Positions 53,103 through 61,378 of a DNA stretch of 64,000 nt are shown here, piece after piece; the first letter of the stretch is position 1; each line of letters starts with the position of its first letter. Under the pieces are notes generated by a model, which was given only the letters and a program-made list of their open reading frames with translations, searched no databases and was not told the DNA's origin. Source of the DNA: Thermoplasmatales archaeon (GTDB taxonomy: Archaea > Thermoplasmatota > Thermoplasmata > Methanomassiliicoccales > Methanomethylophilaceae); NCBI GenBank assembly GCA_012520845.1, contig JAAYNL010000015.1:124001-188000 (forward strand), read 5' to 3'. Made by a program: the position numbers and the translations under genes.

Positions 53103-53842
53103 TGGCGTCCGAAAGGAAATTCGTCGCGGAGAACGTGCGCAGGGTCCTTCTGAAGGAGTACCTGATGAAGGAGGTAAGCCGTGCCGGCTTCGGCGGCATA
53201 GACGTGAGCAGGACGCCCATGGGCACCACGGTCTCCCTGACCGTCGAGCGCCCTGGCCTGGTCATAGGGAGGAAAGGGCAGACGATAAAGAACCTGACCA
53301 ACGACGTGGGGGAGAAGTTCGGCTTCGAGAACCCGCAGATCGAGGTCCACGAGGTCGCCGACCCCAGCCTCAACGCCCAGATAATGGCGGAGAAGCTCGC
53401 CTTCTCCCTGGAGAGGGGCTGGCACTTCCGCAGGGCGGGCCACTCCACCGTCCGCAGGATAATGGACGCCGGCGCCAAGGGCTGCCACATAATCGTGGCC
53501 GGCAAACTCACGGGCCAGAGGCACAGGACGGAGAAGTTCAAGGACGGGTACGTCAAGTTCTGCGGCGAGCCCAGGGAACTCTTCATGACCCGCGGCTACG
53601 CCGTGGCCAACCTGAAGATGGGCACCGTGGGCGTCACCGTCGAGATCATGGAGCGGGACGCGAAGCTCCCGGCCGACGTCGTCGTGAAGACGAGGACCGA
53701 GGTCGCGGAGATCTACCCGGAACTCCTGGTCAAGGACGAGGGCCCCGTGGTGATCAAGGAGAGGGCGGAGGAGCCCGAGGCGGAAGCCCCCGTTGAGGAG
53801 CCCGCCGCCGAGGAAGCCGCCGAGACCGAGGAGGCGCAGTGA
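53102..53842 (+). CDS. rps3: Ribosomal protein uS3
   Basis: This 246-residue small-subunit protein sits at the mRNA entry. It has an N-terminal KH domain with the GRKGQTIKNL loop and VHEVADPSLNAQIMAEKLAF, then HSTVRRIMDAGAKGCHIIVA. The last 25 residues are an acidic low-complexity tail rich in Glu, Ala and Pro, an archaeal habit. The stop overlaps the uL29 start. Confidence 0.97.
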   Translation: MASERKFVAENVRRVLLKEYLMKEVSRAGFGGIDVSRTPMGTTVSLTVERPGLVIGRKGQTIKNLTNDVGEKFGFENPQIEVHEVADPSLNAQIMAEKLAFSLERGWHFRRAGHSTVRRIMDAGAKGCHIIVAGKLTGQRHRTEKFKDGYVKFCGEPRELFMTRGYAVANLKMGTVGVTVEIMERDAKLPADVVVKTRTEVAEIYPELLVKDEGPVVIKERAEEPEAEAPVEEPAAEEAAETEEAQ

Positions 53843-54042
53843 TGGCACTCAAGGCCAACGAAATCAGGGGGATGTCCGTGGATGAGAGGAACCAGAGGCT
53901 CAAGGAGCTGAGGGACGAGCTCATGCACGAGCGCGGCGTCGCCGCCATGGGCGGCGCCCCCGCCAATCCCGGCGCGATCAGGACCCTGAGAAAGGAGATA
54001 GCACGCATTCTGACCATCCAGAGGGAGGAGGACGCATTCTGA
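53842..54042 (+). CDS. rpl29: Ribosomal protein uL29
   Basis: This 66-residue helical hairpin protein lies at the exit tunnel. It shows LKANEIRGMSVDERNQRLKE, LRDELMHERG and NPGAIRTLRKEIARILTIQR. I chose ATG 53842, overlapping the uS3 stop; the stop in turn overlaps the aIF1 ATG. Confidence 0.95.
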   Translation: MALKANEIRGMSVDERNQRLKELRDELMHERGVAAMGGAPANPGAIRTLRKEIARILTIQREEDAF

Positions 54043-54341
54043 TGGCGGCGATCTGCCCCGTATGTGGCCTTCCGGAAGAGCTCTGCATGTGCGAGGAGAT
54101 CGCACGGGAGCAGCAGACGGTTAGGATTACGACAGACAGCCGCAGGTACGGCAAGATGGTTACGGTGATCGACGGGATCGACGAGAACGACATCGACATC
54201 AACGACCTGGCGAAGAAACTCAAGGGGAGATGCGCCGCCGGCGGTACGGCCAAGGACGGCAGGATCGAGCTCCAGGGCGACCACAAGAAAAAGGTCAAGG
54301 CGGTCCTGGAGGAGCTTGGGTTCAACACGGAAGTCAGGTGA
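54042..54341 (+). CDS. Translation initiation factor aIF1 (SUI1)
   Basis: aIF1 checks start-codon pairing on the small subunit. The 99-residue protein has an N-terminal zinc-like CPVCGLPEELCMCEE and a SUI1 fold (YGKMVTVIDGIDEND, KLKGRCAAGGTAKDGRIELQ and GDHKKKVKAVLEELGF). Location between uL29 and Rnp1 is the standard archaeal order. Confidence 0.96.
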   Translation: MAAICPVCGLPEELCMCEEIAREQQTVRITTDSRRYGKMVTVIDGIDENDIDINDLAKKLKGRCAAGGTAKDGRIELQGDHKKKVKAVLEELGFNTEVR

Positions 54342-54599
54342 ATGAGGCTGAGGGATTTCATGAGGACGGAATTCGTGGGGTTGGAGGTCGGGGTGGATTC
54401 CCCCGACTGTTACGCCGGGGTATCCGGCAAGGTGGTCGACGAGACCAGGAACACCCTGTCCGTGCGCTCCGGCGGCACCGTGAGGACGGTGCCCAAAAGA
54501 GGCACGGTTTTCCGTTTCAGCCTTGGGGACGTTGAGTACGTCGTCGACGGGTCCGACATAAACCATCGGCCGGAAGACAGGATAAAGAAGGTAAGGTGA
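54342..54599 (+). CDS. rnp1: RNase P protein component 1 (Rnp1/Rpp29)
   Basis: This protein subunit of archaeal RNase P, homologous to Rpp29, helps the RNA remove tRNA 5-prime leaders. The 85-residue Sm-like barrel has FVGLEVGVDSPDCYAGVSGK, DETRNTLSVRSGG and VPKRGTVFRFSL. The start follows the aIF1 stop directly. Confidence 0.94.
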   Translation: MRLRDFMRTEFVGLEVGVDSPDCYAGVSGKVVDETRNTLSVRSGGTVRTVPKRGTVFRFSLGDVEYVVDGSDINHRPEDRIKKVR

Positions 54600-54607
54600 A
54601 CTATCAT

Positions 54608-54940
54608 ATGGCATCGAAAGCGAGAGACATAGGGATCGGCGTCAAACCCCCGGAGTCCGGGTGCGACGACCCCAACTGCCCGTTCCACGGGACGTTGTCG
54701 GTCAGGGGGCAGGTCATGGACTGCGTCGTGAGGTCCGTCAGGATGGACGGCACGGCGGTGGTCGAGCGCCACTATCTGAAATACCAGAAGAAATACGAGA
54801 GGTTCGAGAAGAGGTCCGGGAGGTTTTCCGCCCACGTGCCCCCCTGCATCCACCTGGAGGCCGGGGACAACGTGACCATAATGGAATGCCGCCCGCTGGC
54901 CAAGACCGTTTCCTTCGTGGTCGTGGAGAGGAGGGACTGA
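54608..54940 (+). CDS. rps17: Ribosomal protein uS17
   Basis: This 110-residue OB-fold primary binder of 16S rRNA has an archaeal N-terminus with CDDPNCPFHG, then TLSVRGQVMDCVVRSVRM, ERHYLKYQKKYERFEKRSGR and AGDNVTIMECRPLAKTVSFV. I chose ATG 54608 with GGTG nine bases upstream; GTG 54596 overlaps rnp1. Confidence 0.95.
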   Translation: MASKARDIGIGVKPPESGCDDPNCPFHGTLSVRGQVMDCVVRSVRMDGTAVVERHYLKYQKKYERFEKRSGRFSAHVPPCIHLEAGDNVTIMECRPLAKTVSFVVVERRD

Positions 54941-54941
54941 G

Positions 54942-55340
54942 ATGCAGGGAATCGGCGGGAAGCAGACCCGTGGCCTGCAGAATGGGTCCCAGCTCAACGT
55001 GATCGACAACACGGGGGCGAAGGTCATAGAGATCATAACGGTGCCGCGCTACCACGGCGTGGCCAGGAGGGTCCCGGGAGCGGGCGTCGGCGAGATCGTG
55101 ATGGCGTCCGTCAAGAAGGGCACCCCCCAGATGAGGAGGCAGATCGTGTACGCCGTGATCGTCCGCCAGAAGCGCCCCTTCAGGCGCGCCGACGGGACGA
55201 TGGTGTCCTTCGAGGACAACGCCGCGGTCATAACGACCGAGACGGGCGAGACGAAGGGAACGGACATAAAGGGCCCCGTCGCCAGGGAGGCGGCGGAGAG
55301 GTGGCCCAGGGTGGCCGCCACGGCCAACACGATCGTGTGA
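54942..55340 (+). CDS. rpl14: Ribosomal protein uL14
   Basis: This 132-residue subunit-interface protein, where initiation factor aIF6 docks, shows QNGSQLNVIDNTGAKVIEII, VPGAGVGEIVMASVKKGTPQ and GTMVSFEDNAAVI, with the closing GPVAREAAERWPRVAATANT. Length is normal. Confidence 0.97.
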   Translation: MQGIGGKQTRGLQNGSQLNVIDNTGAKVIEIITVPRYHGVARRVPGAGVGEIVMASVKKGTPQMRRQIVYAVIVRQKRPFRRADGTMVSFEDNAAVITTETGETKGTDIKGPVAREAAERWPRVAATANTIV

Positions 55341-55349
55341 GGTGAGAGG

Positions 55350-55721
55350 ATGGTAAGCAGCAAAGCAAGGACCCAGAGGAAGGCGAGGGCCAACGCGCCC
55401 AACCACGCCAAGAGGAAGATGTGCGCGTCCCATCTCAGCGACGACCTCCGCAAGGAGCACGGCGCCCGCACCGCCAGGGTGTGCCGCGGCGACACCGTCG
55501 CGATAATGGCCGGGGACGAGGGCATCCGCGGCGTGGAGGGCAAGGTGCTCGACGTCGACGTCGGCACCGGCCGCGTGGTCATCGAGGGCATAACGACGCC
55601 CAAGGCGGACGGCACCGAGATCGCCCGCACGATTCACGCGTCCAACCTGGTGATAACGAAACTGAACATGGAAGACCCGTGGAGGAAGGACTCCCTGGGC
55701 AGGAAGGGGGCGGCCCAATGA
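55350..55721 (+). CDS. rpl24: Ribosomal protein uL24
   Basis: This 123-residue KOW-domain protein near the tunnel exit initiates assembly. It shows QRKARANAPNHAKRKMCASH, RKEHGARTARVCRGDTVAIM and GIRGVEGKVLDVDVGTGRVV. Its stop overlaps the eS4 ATG. Confidence 0.96.
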   Translation: MVSSKARTQRKARANAPNHAKRKMCASHLSDDLRKEHGARTARVCRGDTVAIMAGDEGIRGVEGKVLDVDVGTGRVVIEGITTPKADGTEIARTIHASNLVITKLNMEDPWRKDSLGRKGAAQ

Positions 55722-56425
55722 GCGGCCACATGAAGAGGCTCACCTCCCCCGTGTCCTGGGGGATAGGCAGGAAGGCCCACGTCTGGGTCACCAAGCAGGA
55801 CCCCGGCGCCCACCCCGTGTCGGCCAGCGTGCCGGCGGTGGTCGTCCTCAGGGACTACCTGGGCGTGTGCGACACCGCCAGGGAGGCCAGGAGGATCGTC
55901 GGCAACCGCGACGTACTCGTGGACGGCAAGCCCCTGAAGAGCTACAAGGCCCCCATAGGCCTCATGGACGTCGTGTCCATACCCAAGACGAAGTCCAACT
56001 ACCGCATGCTCCTGACCGACAAGGGCAAGTTCACCCTCGTCCCGATATCCGAGAAGGAGGCGGCGTGGAAGCTGTGCAGGATCGAGGGCAAGACCAAGGT
56101 GAGGGGGGGCAAGATCCAGCTGAACCTGCACGACGGCAGGAACATACTGCTCGACGCCAACGCCCATTCCACCGGCGACGTGCTCAAGATCGACCTGGCC
56201 GACCAGAAGGTCATCAAGGCGTTCCCCATGGAGGAGGGCGCCAGCGCGATGGTCTGCAGCGGCAAGCAGGCGGGCAAGCCCGTCACCGTTAAGGAGTACG
56301 TGGTCGTCCGCGGCCCCGGCGCCAACGTCGTCAGGTTCGAGGACGGCACCGAGACGGTGAAGAGGAACGTCTTCGTCATCGGCGCCAAGAAGGCCGAGAT
56401 AACGCTTCCGGAGGTATCCGAATGA
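55718..56425 (+). CDS. rps4e: Ribosomal protein eS4
   Basis: This 235-residue archaeal/eukaryotic small-subunit protein has an S4-like RNA-binding domain (ARRIVGNRDVLVDGKPLKSY), a central domain with MDVVSIPKTKSNYRMLL, and a C-terminal KOW region. ATG 55718 overlaps the uL24 stop; the frame is open further upstream, but that part is inside uL24. Confidence 0.96.
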   Translation: MSGHMKRLTSPVSWGIGRKAHVWVTKQDPGAHPVSASVPAVVVLRDYLGVCDTAREARRIVGNRDVLVDGKPLKSYKAPIGLMDVVSIPKTKSNYRMLLTDKGKFTLVPISEKEAAWKLCRIEGKTKVRGGKIQLNLHDGRNILLDANAHSTGDVLKIDLADQKVIKAFPMEEGASAMVCSGKQAGKPVTVKEYVVVRGPGANVVRFEDGTETVKRNVFVIGAKKAEITLPEVSE

Positions 56426-56931
56426 ACGGGATGAGGGACCCCAGGGTCGAGAAGGTAGTGGTCAACATCGGCGTCGGCGAGGCCGGCGAGAGGCTGGCCA
56501 AGGCCGAGAAGGTCCTGGAGATGGTCACCGGGCAGAAGCCGGTGCAGACCATATCCAGGACCATCAACAGGGACCTCGGGATAAGGAAGGGCATGCCCAT
56601 CGGGTGCAAGGTCACCCTGAGGGGCGAGAGGGCCGAGGACTTCGTGAACAGGGCGCTCCACATAAGGGAGCGCCGCGTGCCGGAGTACTCCTTCGACAAG
56701 GACGGCAACATGGCCTTCGGCATATCCGACTACACCGATTTCGAGGGCATGAGGTACGACCCCGAGATCGGGATATTCGGCATGGACGTCAACGTCGTCA
56801 TCAAGAGGGGCGGCTCAAGGGTCACGAGGAGGCTTCTCCTCAGGAGGAAGGTCTCCAACTCCCACAAGGTCGGGAGGGAGGAGGCCATGGATTTCATGAT
56901 GGAGAGGTTCGGCGTGGAGGTGATTGAATGA
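56422..56931 (+). CDS. rpl5: Ribosomal protein uL5
   Basis: This 169-residue protein binds 5S rRNA with uL18. It shows [40 protein letters not shown] and [19 protein letters not shown]. It is coupled to eS4 and uS14 by four-base overlaps. Its rRNA ligand is encoded in this same window at 8407-8534. Confidence 0.97.
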   Translation: MNGMRDPRVEKVVVNIGVGEAGERLAKAEKVLEMVTGQKPVQTISRTINRDLGIRKGMPIGCKVTLRGERAEDFVNRALHIRERRVPEYSFDKDGNMAFGISDYTDFEGMRYDPEIGIFGMDVNVVIKRGGSRVTRRLLLRRKVSNSHKVGREEAMDFMMERFGVEVIE

Positions 56932-57071
56932 CCGGTAAGAAGTACGGAAGGACGGACGGCTGCGTCAGGTGCGGCCGCAGGAGGGGCATCGTGAGGAGGT
57001 ACGGCCTCCACCTCTGCCGCCAGTGCTTCAGGGAAAAGGCCCCGGAACTGGGGTTCAAGAAGTATTCGTGA
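56928..57071 (+). CDS. rps14: Ribosomal protein uS14 (zinc-binding, 47 residues)
   Basis: This short gene is easily missed. It encodes a zinc-ribbon small-subunit protein with ligands in CVRCGRRRG and LCRQCFRE, two CxxC pairs. It starts [11 protein letters not shown] and ends LGFKKYS. ATG overlaps the uL5 stop (ATGA, 56928-56931), and uS8 starts 10 bases after its TGA. Confidence 0.96.
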   Translation: MTGKKYGRTDGCVRCGRRRGIVRRYGLHLCRQCFREKAPELGFKKYS

Positions 57072-57081
57072 GGTGTGAGAG

Positions 57082-57471
57082 ATGCAGAGCGACCCATTGA
57101 ACGACGCCATGTGCGTCATGAAGAACGCCTCCTCCGTGGGGAAGGGCGAGTGCACCATACAGCCCTCCTCCAAGCTCATCGGCCGCGTGCTGAAGGTCAT
57201 GCAGGACCACGGCTACGTGGACCAGTTCGAGTACGTCGAGGACGGCAAGGCGGGCAAATTCCGCGTCATGATGAAAGGATCGATCAACAACTGCGGCGTG
57301 ATAAAGCCCAGGTATTCGGTGAAGACGGCGGACCTGGAGAAGTTCGAGGCGAGGTTCCTTCCCGCCCAGGACTTCGGCGTCCTCATCCTCACCACCACGG
57401 AGGGTGTCATAACCCACGTCAGGGCGAAGGAGCTCGGCGTGGGGGGCAAACTCCTGGCGTACGTGTATTGA
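57082..57471 (+). CDS. rps8: Ribosomal protein uS8
   Basis: This 129-residue protein nucleates the central domain of 16S rRNA and often represses its own operon. It shows DPLNDAMCVMKNASSVGKGE, SSKLIGRVLKVMQDHGYVDQ and the C-terminal VLILTTTEGVITHVRAKELG. Confidence 0.97.
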   Translation: MQSDPLNDAMCVMKNASSVGKGECTIQPSSKLIGRVLKVMQDHGYVDQFEYVEDGKAGKFRVMMKGSINNCGVIKPRYSVKTADLEKFEARFLPAQDFGVLILTTTEGVITHVRAKELGVGGKLLAYVY

Positions 57472-57484
57472 AGAGGTAACAGAG

Positions 57485-58036
57485 ATGGCAGTAGCAGGGA
57501 TAATCGAAAGGACCATCGCCATCCCCGAGAAAGTCACCGCGGAGCAGGACGGGACCGTCCTGAAGGCCCGGGGGCCCAAGGGGGAACTGAGCAGAAACTT
57601 CGCGCACCCCCGCATAAAGGTTGTCATCGGGGAGGGGGAGGTGACGGTACGCTGCGAGCTGCCGGCCACCCGCGACAAGGACATGGTAGGCACCTTCGCC
57701 GCCCACGTGAACAACATGTTCATCGGCGTCACCGAGGGGTTCACCTACCGCCTGAAGGTCGTGTTCTCCCACTTCCCGATGAAGGTCTCGGTCAAAGGCG
57801 ACAAAGTGCAGGTGGACAACTTCATGGGCGGCCAGGCCCCCCGCTTCGCGAAAATCGCGGAAGGGTGCACCGTCAAGGTGAACGGGGCGGACGTGACCGT
57901 GGAGGGCATCGACGTGGAGGCTTGCGGGCAGACCGCCGCCAACATCGAGAGGGCCGCGTCCAGGAGGGGCTTCGACGTGAGGGTCTTCCAGGACGGGATA
58001 TACATAGTCGAGAAATCGCACAGGGTGAGAACATGA
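57485..58036 (+). CDS. rpl6: Ribosomal protein uL6
   Basis: This 183-residue protein near the factor-binding site has two tandem beta-alpha domains. It shows IAIPEKVTAEQDGTVLKARG, HVNNMFIGVTEGFTYRLKVV and SRRGFDVRVFQDGIYIVEK. Its stop overlaps the eL32 ATG. Confidence 0.97.
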   Translation: MAVAGIIERTIAIPEKVTAEQDGTVLKARGPKGELSRNFAHPRIKVVIGEGEVTVRCELPATRDKDMVGTFAAHVNNMFIGVTEGFTYRLKVVFSHFPMKVSVKGDKVQVDNFMGGQAPRFAKIAEGCTVKVNGADVTVEGIDVEACGQTAANIERAASRRGFDVRVFQDGIYIVEKSHRVRT

Positions 58037-58791
58037 CCGTCAAGAAACTAACGGACCTCCCCGGCCTCATGGAGGACCACCTCCCCGTCCTGGAGGAGAT
58101 GGGCGTGAGGAGCGTGGACGACCTCGCCGAGGCCCTGAAGGACGAGGAATTCGTCAAGAAGGCCGTGACCGACCTGCGCAGGGTCGGCCCCAAGACCGTC
58201 GCCAAGTGGCAGGACGCCCTCGCCGACAGGAAACCCGCCAAGGCCGCCAAGAAGGAGGCCAAGGCGGAGGCCGTCGAGGAGAAGCCGGCCAAGGCGGAGA
58301 AGAAGCCCAAGAAGGCAGAGAAGCCGGCCAAGGCGGAAAAGGAGGCCAAGGTCGAGATAGTCGAGGCCGAGGAGCCGGGCGCCTACGCGCCCAGGCCGAA
58401 GCCGGAGCTGGACGACGCGATCGTGGACGGCCTCGCCCGCAGGGCGATAATCTCCGGCGGCAGGCCCGCCTTCAAGAGGCAGGAGTGGCACAGGCGCAAG
58501 AAGCTCGGCGAGATGTGGCGCAGGCCGAAGGGCCACCACTCCAAGATGAGGAGGAACTACAAGAGGCGTCCCCCGATGGTCTCCGTCGGGTACCGCGGCC
58601 CCGCCGCCGTGAGGGGGTACCACCCCTCCGGCTTCCAGGAGGTCATGGTGTACAACGTGGACGACCTCGAGGGAATCGACCCCAAGACCCAGGCGGCCCG
58701 CATAGGCGCCACCGTGGGCACCAGGAAGAGGGTCGACATCCAGGAACGCGCCGACGAGCTTGAGGTACGGATCCTCAACAGGACGGTGTGA
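58033..58791 (+). CDS. rpl32e: Ribosomal protein eL32 with N-terminal helix-hairpin-helix extension
   Basis: At 252 residues it is almost twice the length of the eL32 core. Residues 1-60 form a helix-hairpin-helix-like domain (LEEMGVRSVDDLAEALKDEE, LRRVGPKTVAKWQDAL). About 50 residues of Lys/Ala/Glu/Pro-rich linker follow. The core then shows RPAFKRQEWHRRKKLGEMWR, RRPKGHHSKMRRNYKRRP and VGYRGPAAVRGYHPSG. Extended eL32 occurs in other Thermoplasmata and haloarchaea. Confidence 0.95.
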   Translation: MTVKKLTDLPGLMEDHLPVLEEMGVRSVDDLAEALKDEEFVKKAVTDLRRVGPKTVAKWQDALADRKPAKAAKKEAKAEAVEEKPAKAEKKPKKAEKPAKAEKEAKVEIVEAEEPGAYAPRPKPELDDAIVDGLARRAIISGGRPAFKRQEWHRRKKLGEMWRRPKGHHSKMRRNYKRRPPMVSVGYRGPAAVRGYHPSGFQEVMVYNVDDLEGIDPKTQAARIGATVGTRKRVDIQERADELEVRILNRTV

Positions 58792-58793
58792 GC

Positions 58794-59255
58794 ATGAATC
58801 TGAAGAACCAGAGGAGGATGGCCGCCGAGATACTCAAGTGCGGCGAGAACAGGGTCTGGATCGACCCCGACATGCTGGAGGAGGTGTCCGGCTGCATAAC
58901 CCGCGCCGATATACGCACCGCCATAGCCTCCGGGATGATCAGGGCCAAGCCCAAGGAGGGCACGTCCTACGGCAGGATCAGGTACGCCCACGGCCAGAAG
59001 GCCAAGGGCAAGAGGAAGGGCCCCGGCAGCCAGGAAGGCAGGAACAACGCCCTCATCTCCCGCAAGAGGAGGTGGATTTCCGTGATCAGGCCGATCAGGG
59101 ACGAGCTGCGCACGCTGCGCGACGAGGGCAAGATAACCCCGTCGGTGTACCGGATGTACTACAGGAGGGCCAAGGGCGGCGCCTACAGGAGCCGCAGGAA
59201 CCTCAGGATGCACATGGTCAACGCGGGCGACCTCGTTGAAGAGGAGGAGATCTGA
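58794..59255 (+). CDS. rpl19e: Ribosomal protein eL19
   Basis: This 153-residue basic helical protein has LKNQRRMAAEILKCGENRVW, RADIRTAIASGMIRAKPKEG and RRWISVIRPIRDELRTLRDE. I chose ATG 58794; GTG 58788 overlaps the eL32 stop. Its TGA overlaps the uL18 ATG. Confidence 0.96.
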   Translation: MNLKNQRRMAAEILKCGENRVWIDPDMLEEVSGCITRADIRTAIASGMIRAKPKEGTSYGRIRYAHGQKAKGKRKGPGSQEGRNNALISRKRRWISVIRPIRDELRTLRDEGKITPSVYRMYYRRAKGGAYRSRRNLRMHMVNAGDLVEEEEI

Positions 59256-59755
59256 TGGCAAGCGGACCAAGGTACAAGGTGCCCTTCCGCAGGAGGAGGG
59301 AAGGAAGGACGAATTACCACATCCGCAAGAGGATACTCAGGTCCGGGGAGACCCGGGCCGTGGTGAGGAGGTCCCAGAAGAACGTGACCGTGCAGTTCGT
59401 GGACTTCACGATGGGGGGCGACGTCGTCGTGGCGTCCGCCAGCTCCGCGGAGCTCCGCGGCATGGGATGGGAGCACTCTTGCTCATCCGTCCCCGCCGCG
59501 TACCTCACCGGCTACCTCGCCGGCAAGAAGGCCGCGAAGGAGGGCATCGAGTACGCGGTGCTCGACATCGGCATGCAGACCCCCGCGAAGGGCGGGGTGC
59601 TGTTCGCCGCCCTCTCCGGCATGGTGGACGCGGGCCTCGACGTGCCCCACGGCGACGAGGTGCTGCCCTCCGAGGACAGGATCCTGGGGAAGCACATAGA
59701 CGGATCCGTGGAGGCGGCGGTCAACGGCCTCAAACAGAAGATGGAGGCTCAGTGA
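59255..59755 (+). CDS. rpl18: Ribosomal protein uL18
   Basis: This 166-residue partner of uL5 on 5S rRNA shows GPRYKVPFRRRREGRTNYHI, RAVVRRSQKNVTVQFVDF, AYLTGYLAGKKAAKEG and AVLDIGMQTPAKGGVLFAAL. Length and order are typical of archaea. Confidence 0.97.
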   Translation: MASGPRYKVPFRRRREGRTNYHIRKRILRSGETRAVVRRSQKNVTVQFVDFTMGGDVVVASASSAELRGMGWEHSCSSVPAAYLTGYLAGKKAAKEGIEYAVLDIGMQTPAKGGVLFAALSGMVDAGLDVPHGDEVLPSEDRILGKHIDGSVEAAVNGLKQKMEAQ

Positions 59756-59756
59756 A

Positions 59757-60428
59757 ATGGAATGGATACCAAAGACAAGGCTGGGGCAGATGGTGCTCAA
59801 CGGTGAGGTAACCACCATGAGCCAAGCCATCGCCACAGGGCTGCCGCTCCGCGAGGCGGAGGTAGTGGACATACTGCTCCCGGACATCCAGGACGAGGTC
59901 ATCGACCTGAACATGGTCCAGAGGATGACGGACTCCGGCAGGAGGGTCAGGTTCGCCGCCACCTGCATCGTCGGCAACGGCGACGGGTTCATCGGCATCG
60001 GCAGGGCCAAGGGCAAGGAGGTCGGCCCCTCGATAAGGAAGGCGATCGACAAGGCGAAGCTCAACATCATCGAGATCAAGAGGGGCTGCGGTTCCTGGGA
60101 ATGCGGGTGCGGCACGCCGCACACGCTGCCCTTCGAGGTGTTCGGCAGGACCGGGTCGGTCGAGGTGACCTTCAAACCGGCCCCCCGCGGGATCTCGCTG
60201 GCCGTGGGCGACGTGGCGAAGAGCCTCTTCACCCTCGCCGGCATCAAGGACGCGTGGGGTTTCGCCAGGGGCAACACGAAGACCAAGGTGAACTACGCCC
60301 TGGCCACCTTCGAGGCCCTGAGGATGACCTCCACCATGAGGGTCTCCCAGGAGCAGGCGAGGGCCCAGAACATCCTGACCGGGCCCGTGGAGATCGCGGT
60401 GCCGGCGTTGACCGGGGAGGAGGAGTGA
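59757..60428 (+). CDS. rps5: Ribosomal protein uS5
   Basis: This 223-residue decoding-accuracy protein begins with the archaeal extension EWIPKTRLGQMVLNGEVTTM. It has the double-stranded RNA-binding part VRFAATCIVGNGDGFIGIGR and the C-terminal domain GCGCGTPHTLPF-like region with RGISLAVGDVAKSLFTLAGI. Confidence 0.96.
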   Translation: MEWIPKTRLGQMVLNGEVTTMSQAIATGLPLREAEVVDILLPDIQDEVIDLNMVQRMTDSGRRVRFAATCIVGNGDGFIGIGRAKGKEVGPSIRKAIDKAKLNIIEIKRGCGSWECGCGTPHTLPFEVFGRTGSVEVTFKPAPRGISLAVGDVAKSLFTLAGIKDAWGFARGNTKTKVNYALATFEALRMTSTMRVSQEQARAQNILTGPVEIAVPALTGEEE

Positions 60429-60432
60429 TACC

Positions 60433-60897
60433 GTGGCGTACGCCGTGATACGTGTGCGCGGGACGACCGGGGTCCACCGGGACATAGCCCACACCATGGA
60501 ACTCATGGGCCTCTTCAGGGTCAACACCTGCGCCATCGTCTCCGAGGACGCCGTGTCCAAGGGGATGCTGAACAAGGCGAAGGACTACGTCACCTGGGGC
60601 GAGGTCGACGAGGCCACCCTGGCGGAGATGATCCGCGCCAGGGGCAGGGCCGTCGGCGACACCCCCCTGTGCGACGACTGCGCCAGGGAGAAGACGGGTT
60701 TCGAGAACGTGGAGGCCATAGCCAAGGCGGTGGCCTCGGGAGAATGCAGGCTCAGGGACATCGAGGGCATGAAACCCGTGTTCCGCCTTCACCCACCGGT
60801 GAAGGGGTACGAGGGGATCAAGCGCCCGTACTCCAGCGGCGGCGCCCTAGGGTACCGCGGCGGGGCGATCAACGACCTGATAGCCAGGATGCTCTGA
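60433..60897 (+). CDS. rpl30: Ribosomal protein uL30
   Basis: This 154-residue archaeal long form has YAVIRVRGTTGVHRDIAHTM, MGLFRVNTCAIVSEDAVSKG, FRLHPPVKGYEGIKRPYSSG and ALGYRGGAINDLIARML. The start is GTG 60433; no closer ATG is in frame. Confidence 0.96.
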   Translation: MAYAVIRVRGTTGVHRDIAHTMELMGLFRVNTCAIVSEDAVSKGMLNKAKDYVTWGEVDEATLAEMIRARGRAVGDTPLCDDCAREKTGFENVEAIAKAVASGECRLRDIEGMKPVFRLHPPVKGYEGIKRPYSSGGALGYRGGAINDLIARML

Positions 60898-60909
60898 GAG
60901 GTGATAGGA

Positions 60910-61341
60910 ATGCCAAGCAGAACCAGAAAACTCAGGGGTTCCAGGACCCACGGCCGCGGCAAGAAGGCCGGCAGGGGCGCCGGCCTCAGGGGCGGCCGCG
61001 GCAACGCGGGGCACAGCAAATCCAAGAAACTGAGGACCATCAAGTACGGGATCCCCATGGGGCGCCACGGCTTCAAGAGGCCCCAGTCCGTCGTCGCCGA
61101 CAACATAACCATAAACGTCGGCGAGCTGTGCCAGAAGATCCAGGTCTTCGTCGACATGGAGTTCGCCACCGAGAAGGGGGGCGCCTATTCCGTGGACCTG
61201 ACGAAGGCGGGGATCGACAAACTGCTGGGCGGCGGGGACGTCTCCCTCAAGATGGACGTCACCGTGTCCCAGGCGTCCGCCGTGGCCATGGAGAAGATCC
61301 AGGCCGCCGGCGGCGCCGTCAACCTCCCCTCCGGGGAGTAA
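60910..61341 (+). CDS. rpl15: Ribosomal protein uL15
   Basis: This 143-residue protein has the glycine/basic N-terminal arm SRTHGRGKKAGRGAGLRGGR, GIPMGRHGFKRP, and a C-terminal domain with VDLTKAGIDKLLGGGDVS. I chose ATG 60910 behind GAGAGGTGAT; GTG 60901 is in frame. The stop is TAA. It closes the ribosomal part of the superoperon. Confidence 0.96.
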   Translation: MPSRTRKLRGSRTHGRGKKAGRGAGLRGGRGNAGHSKSKKLRTIKYGIPMGRHGFKRPQSVVADNITINVGELCQKIQVFVDMEFATEKGGAYSVDLTKAGIDKLLGGGDVSLKMDVTVSQASAVAMEKIQAAGGAVNLPSGE

Positions 61342-61345
61342 ACCC

Positions 61346-61356
61346 TTTATTATATC
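61346..61356 (+). promoter_or_regulatory. Internal TATA box before secY
   Basis: TTTATTATATC lies in the 37-base gap between uL15 and secY, about 28 bases before ATG 61379. It would give a leaderless secY message independent of the ribosomal promoter. This gap is the largest in the superoperon after uL3. Confidence 0.65.
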
Positions 61357-61378
61357 GAGGTGACATCACCGGGACAGG

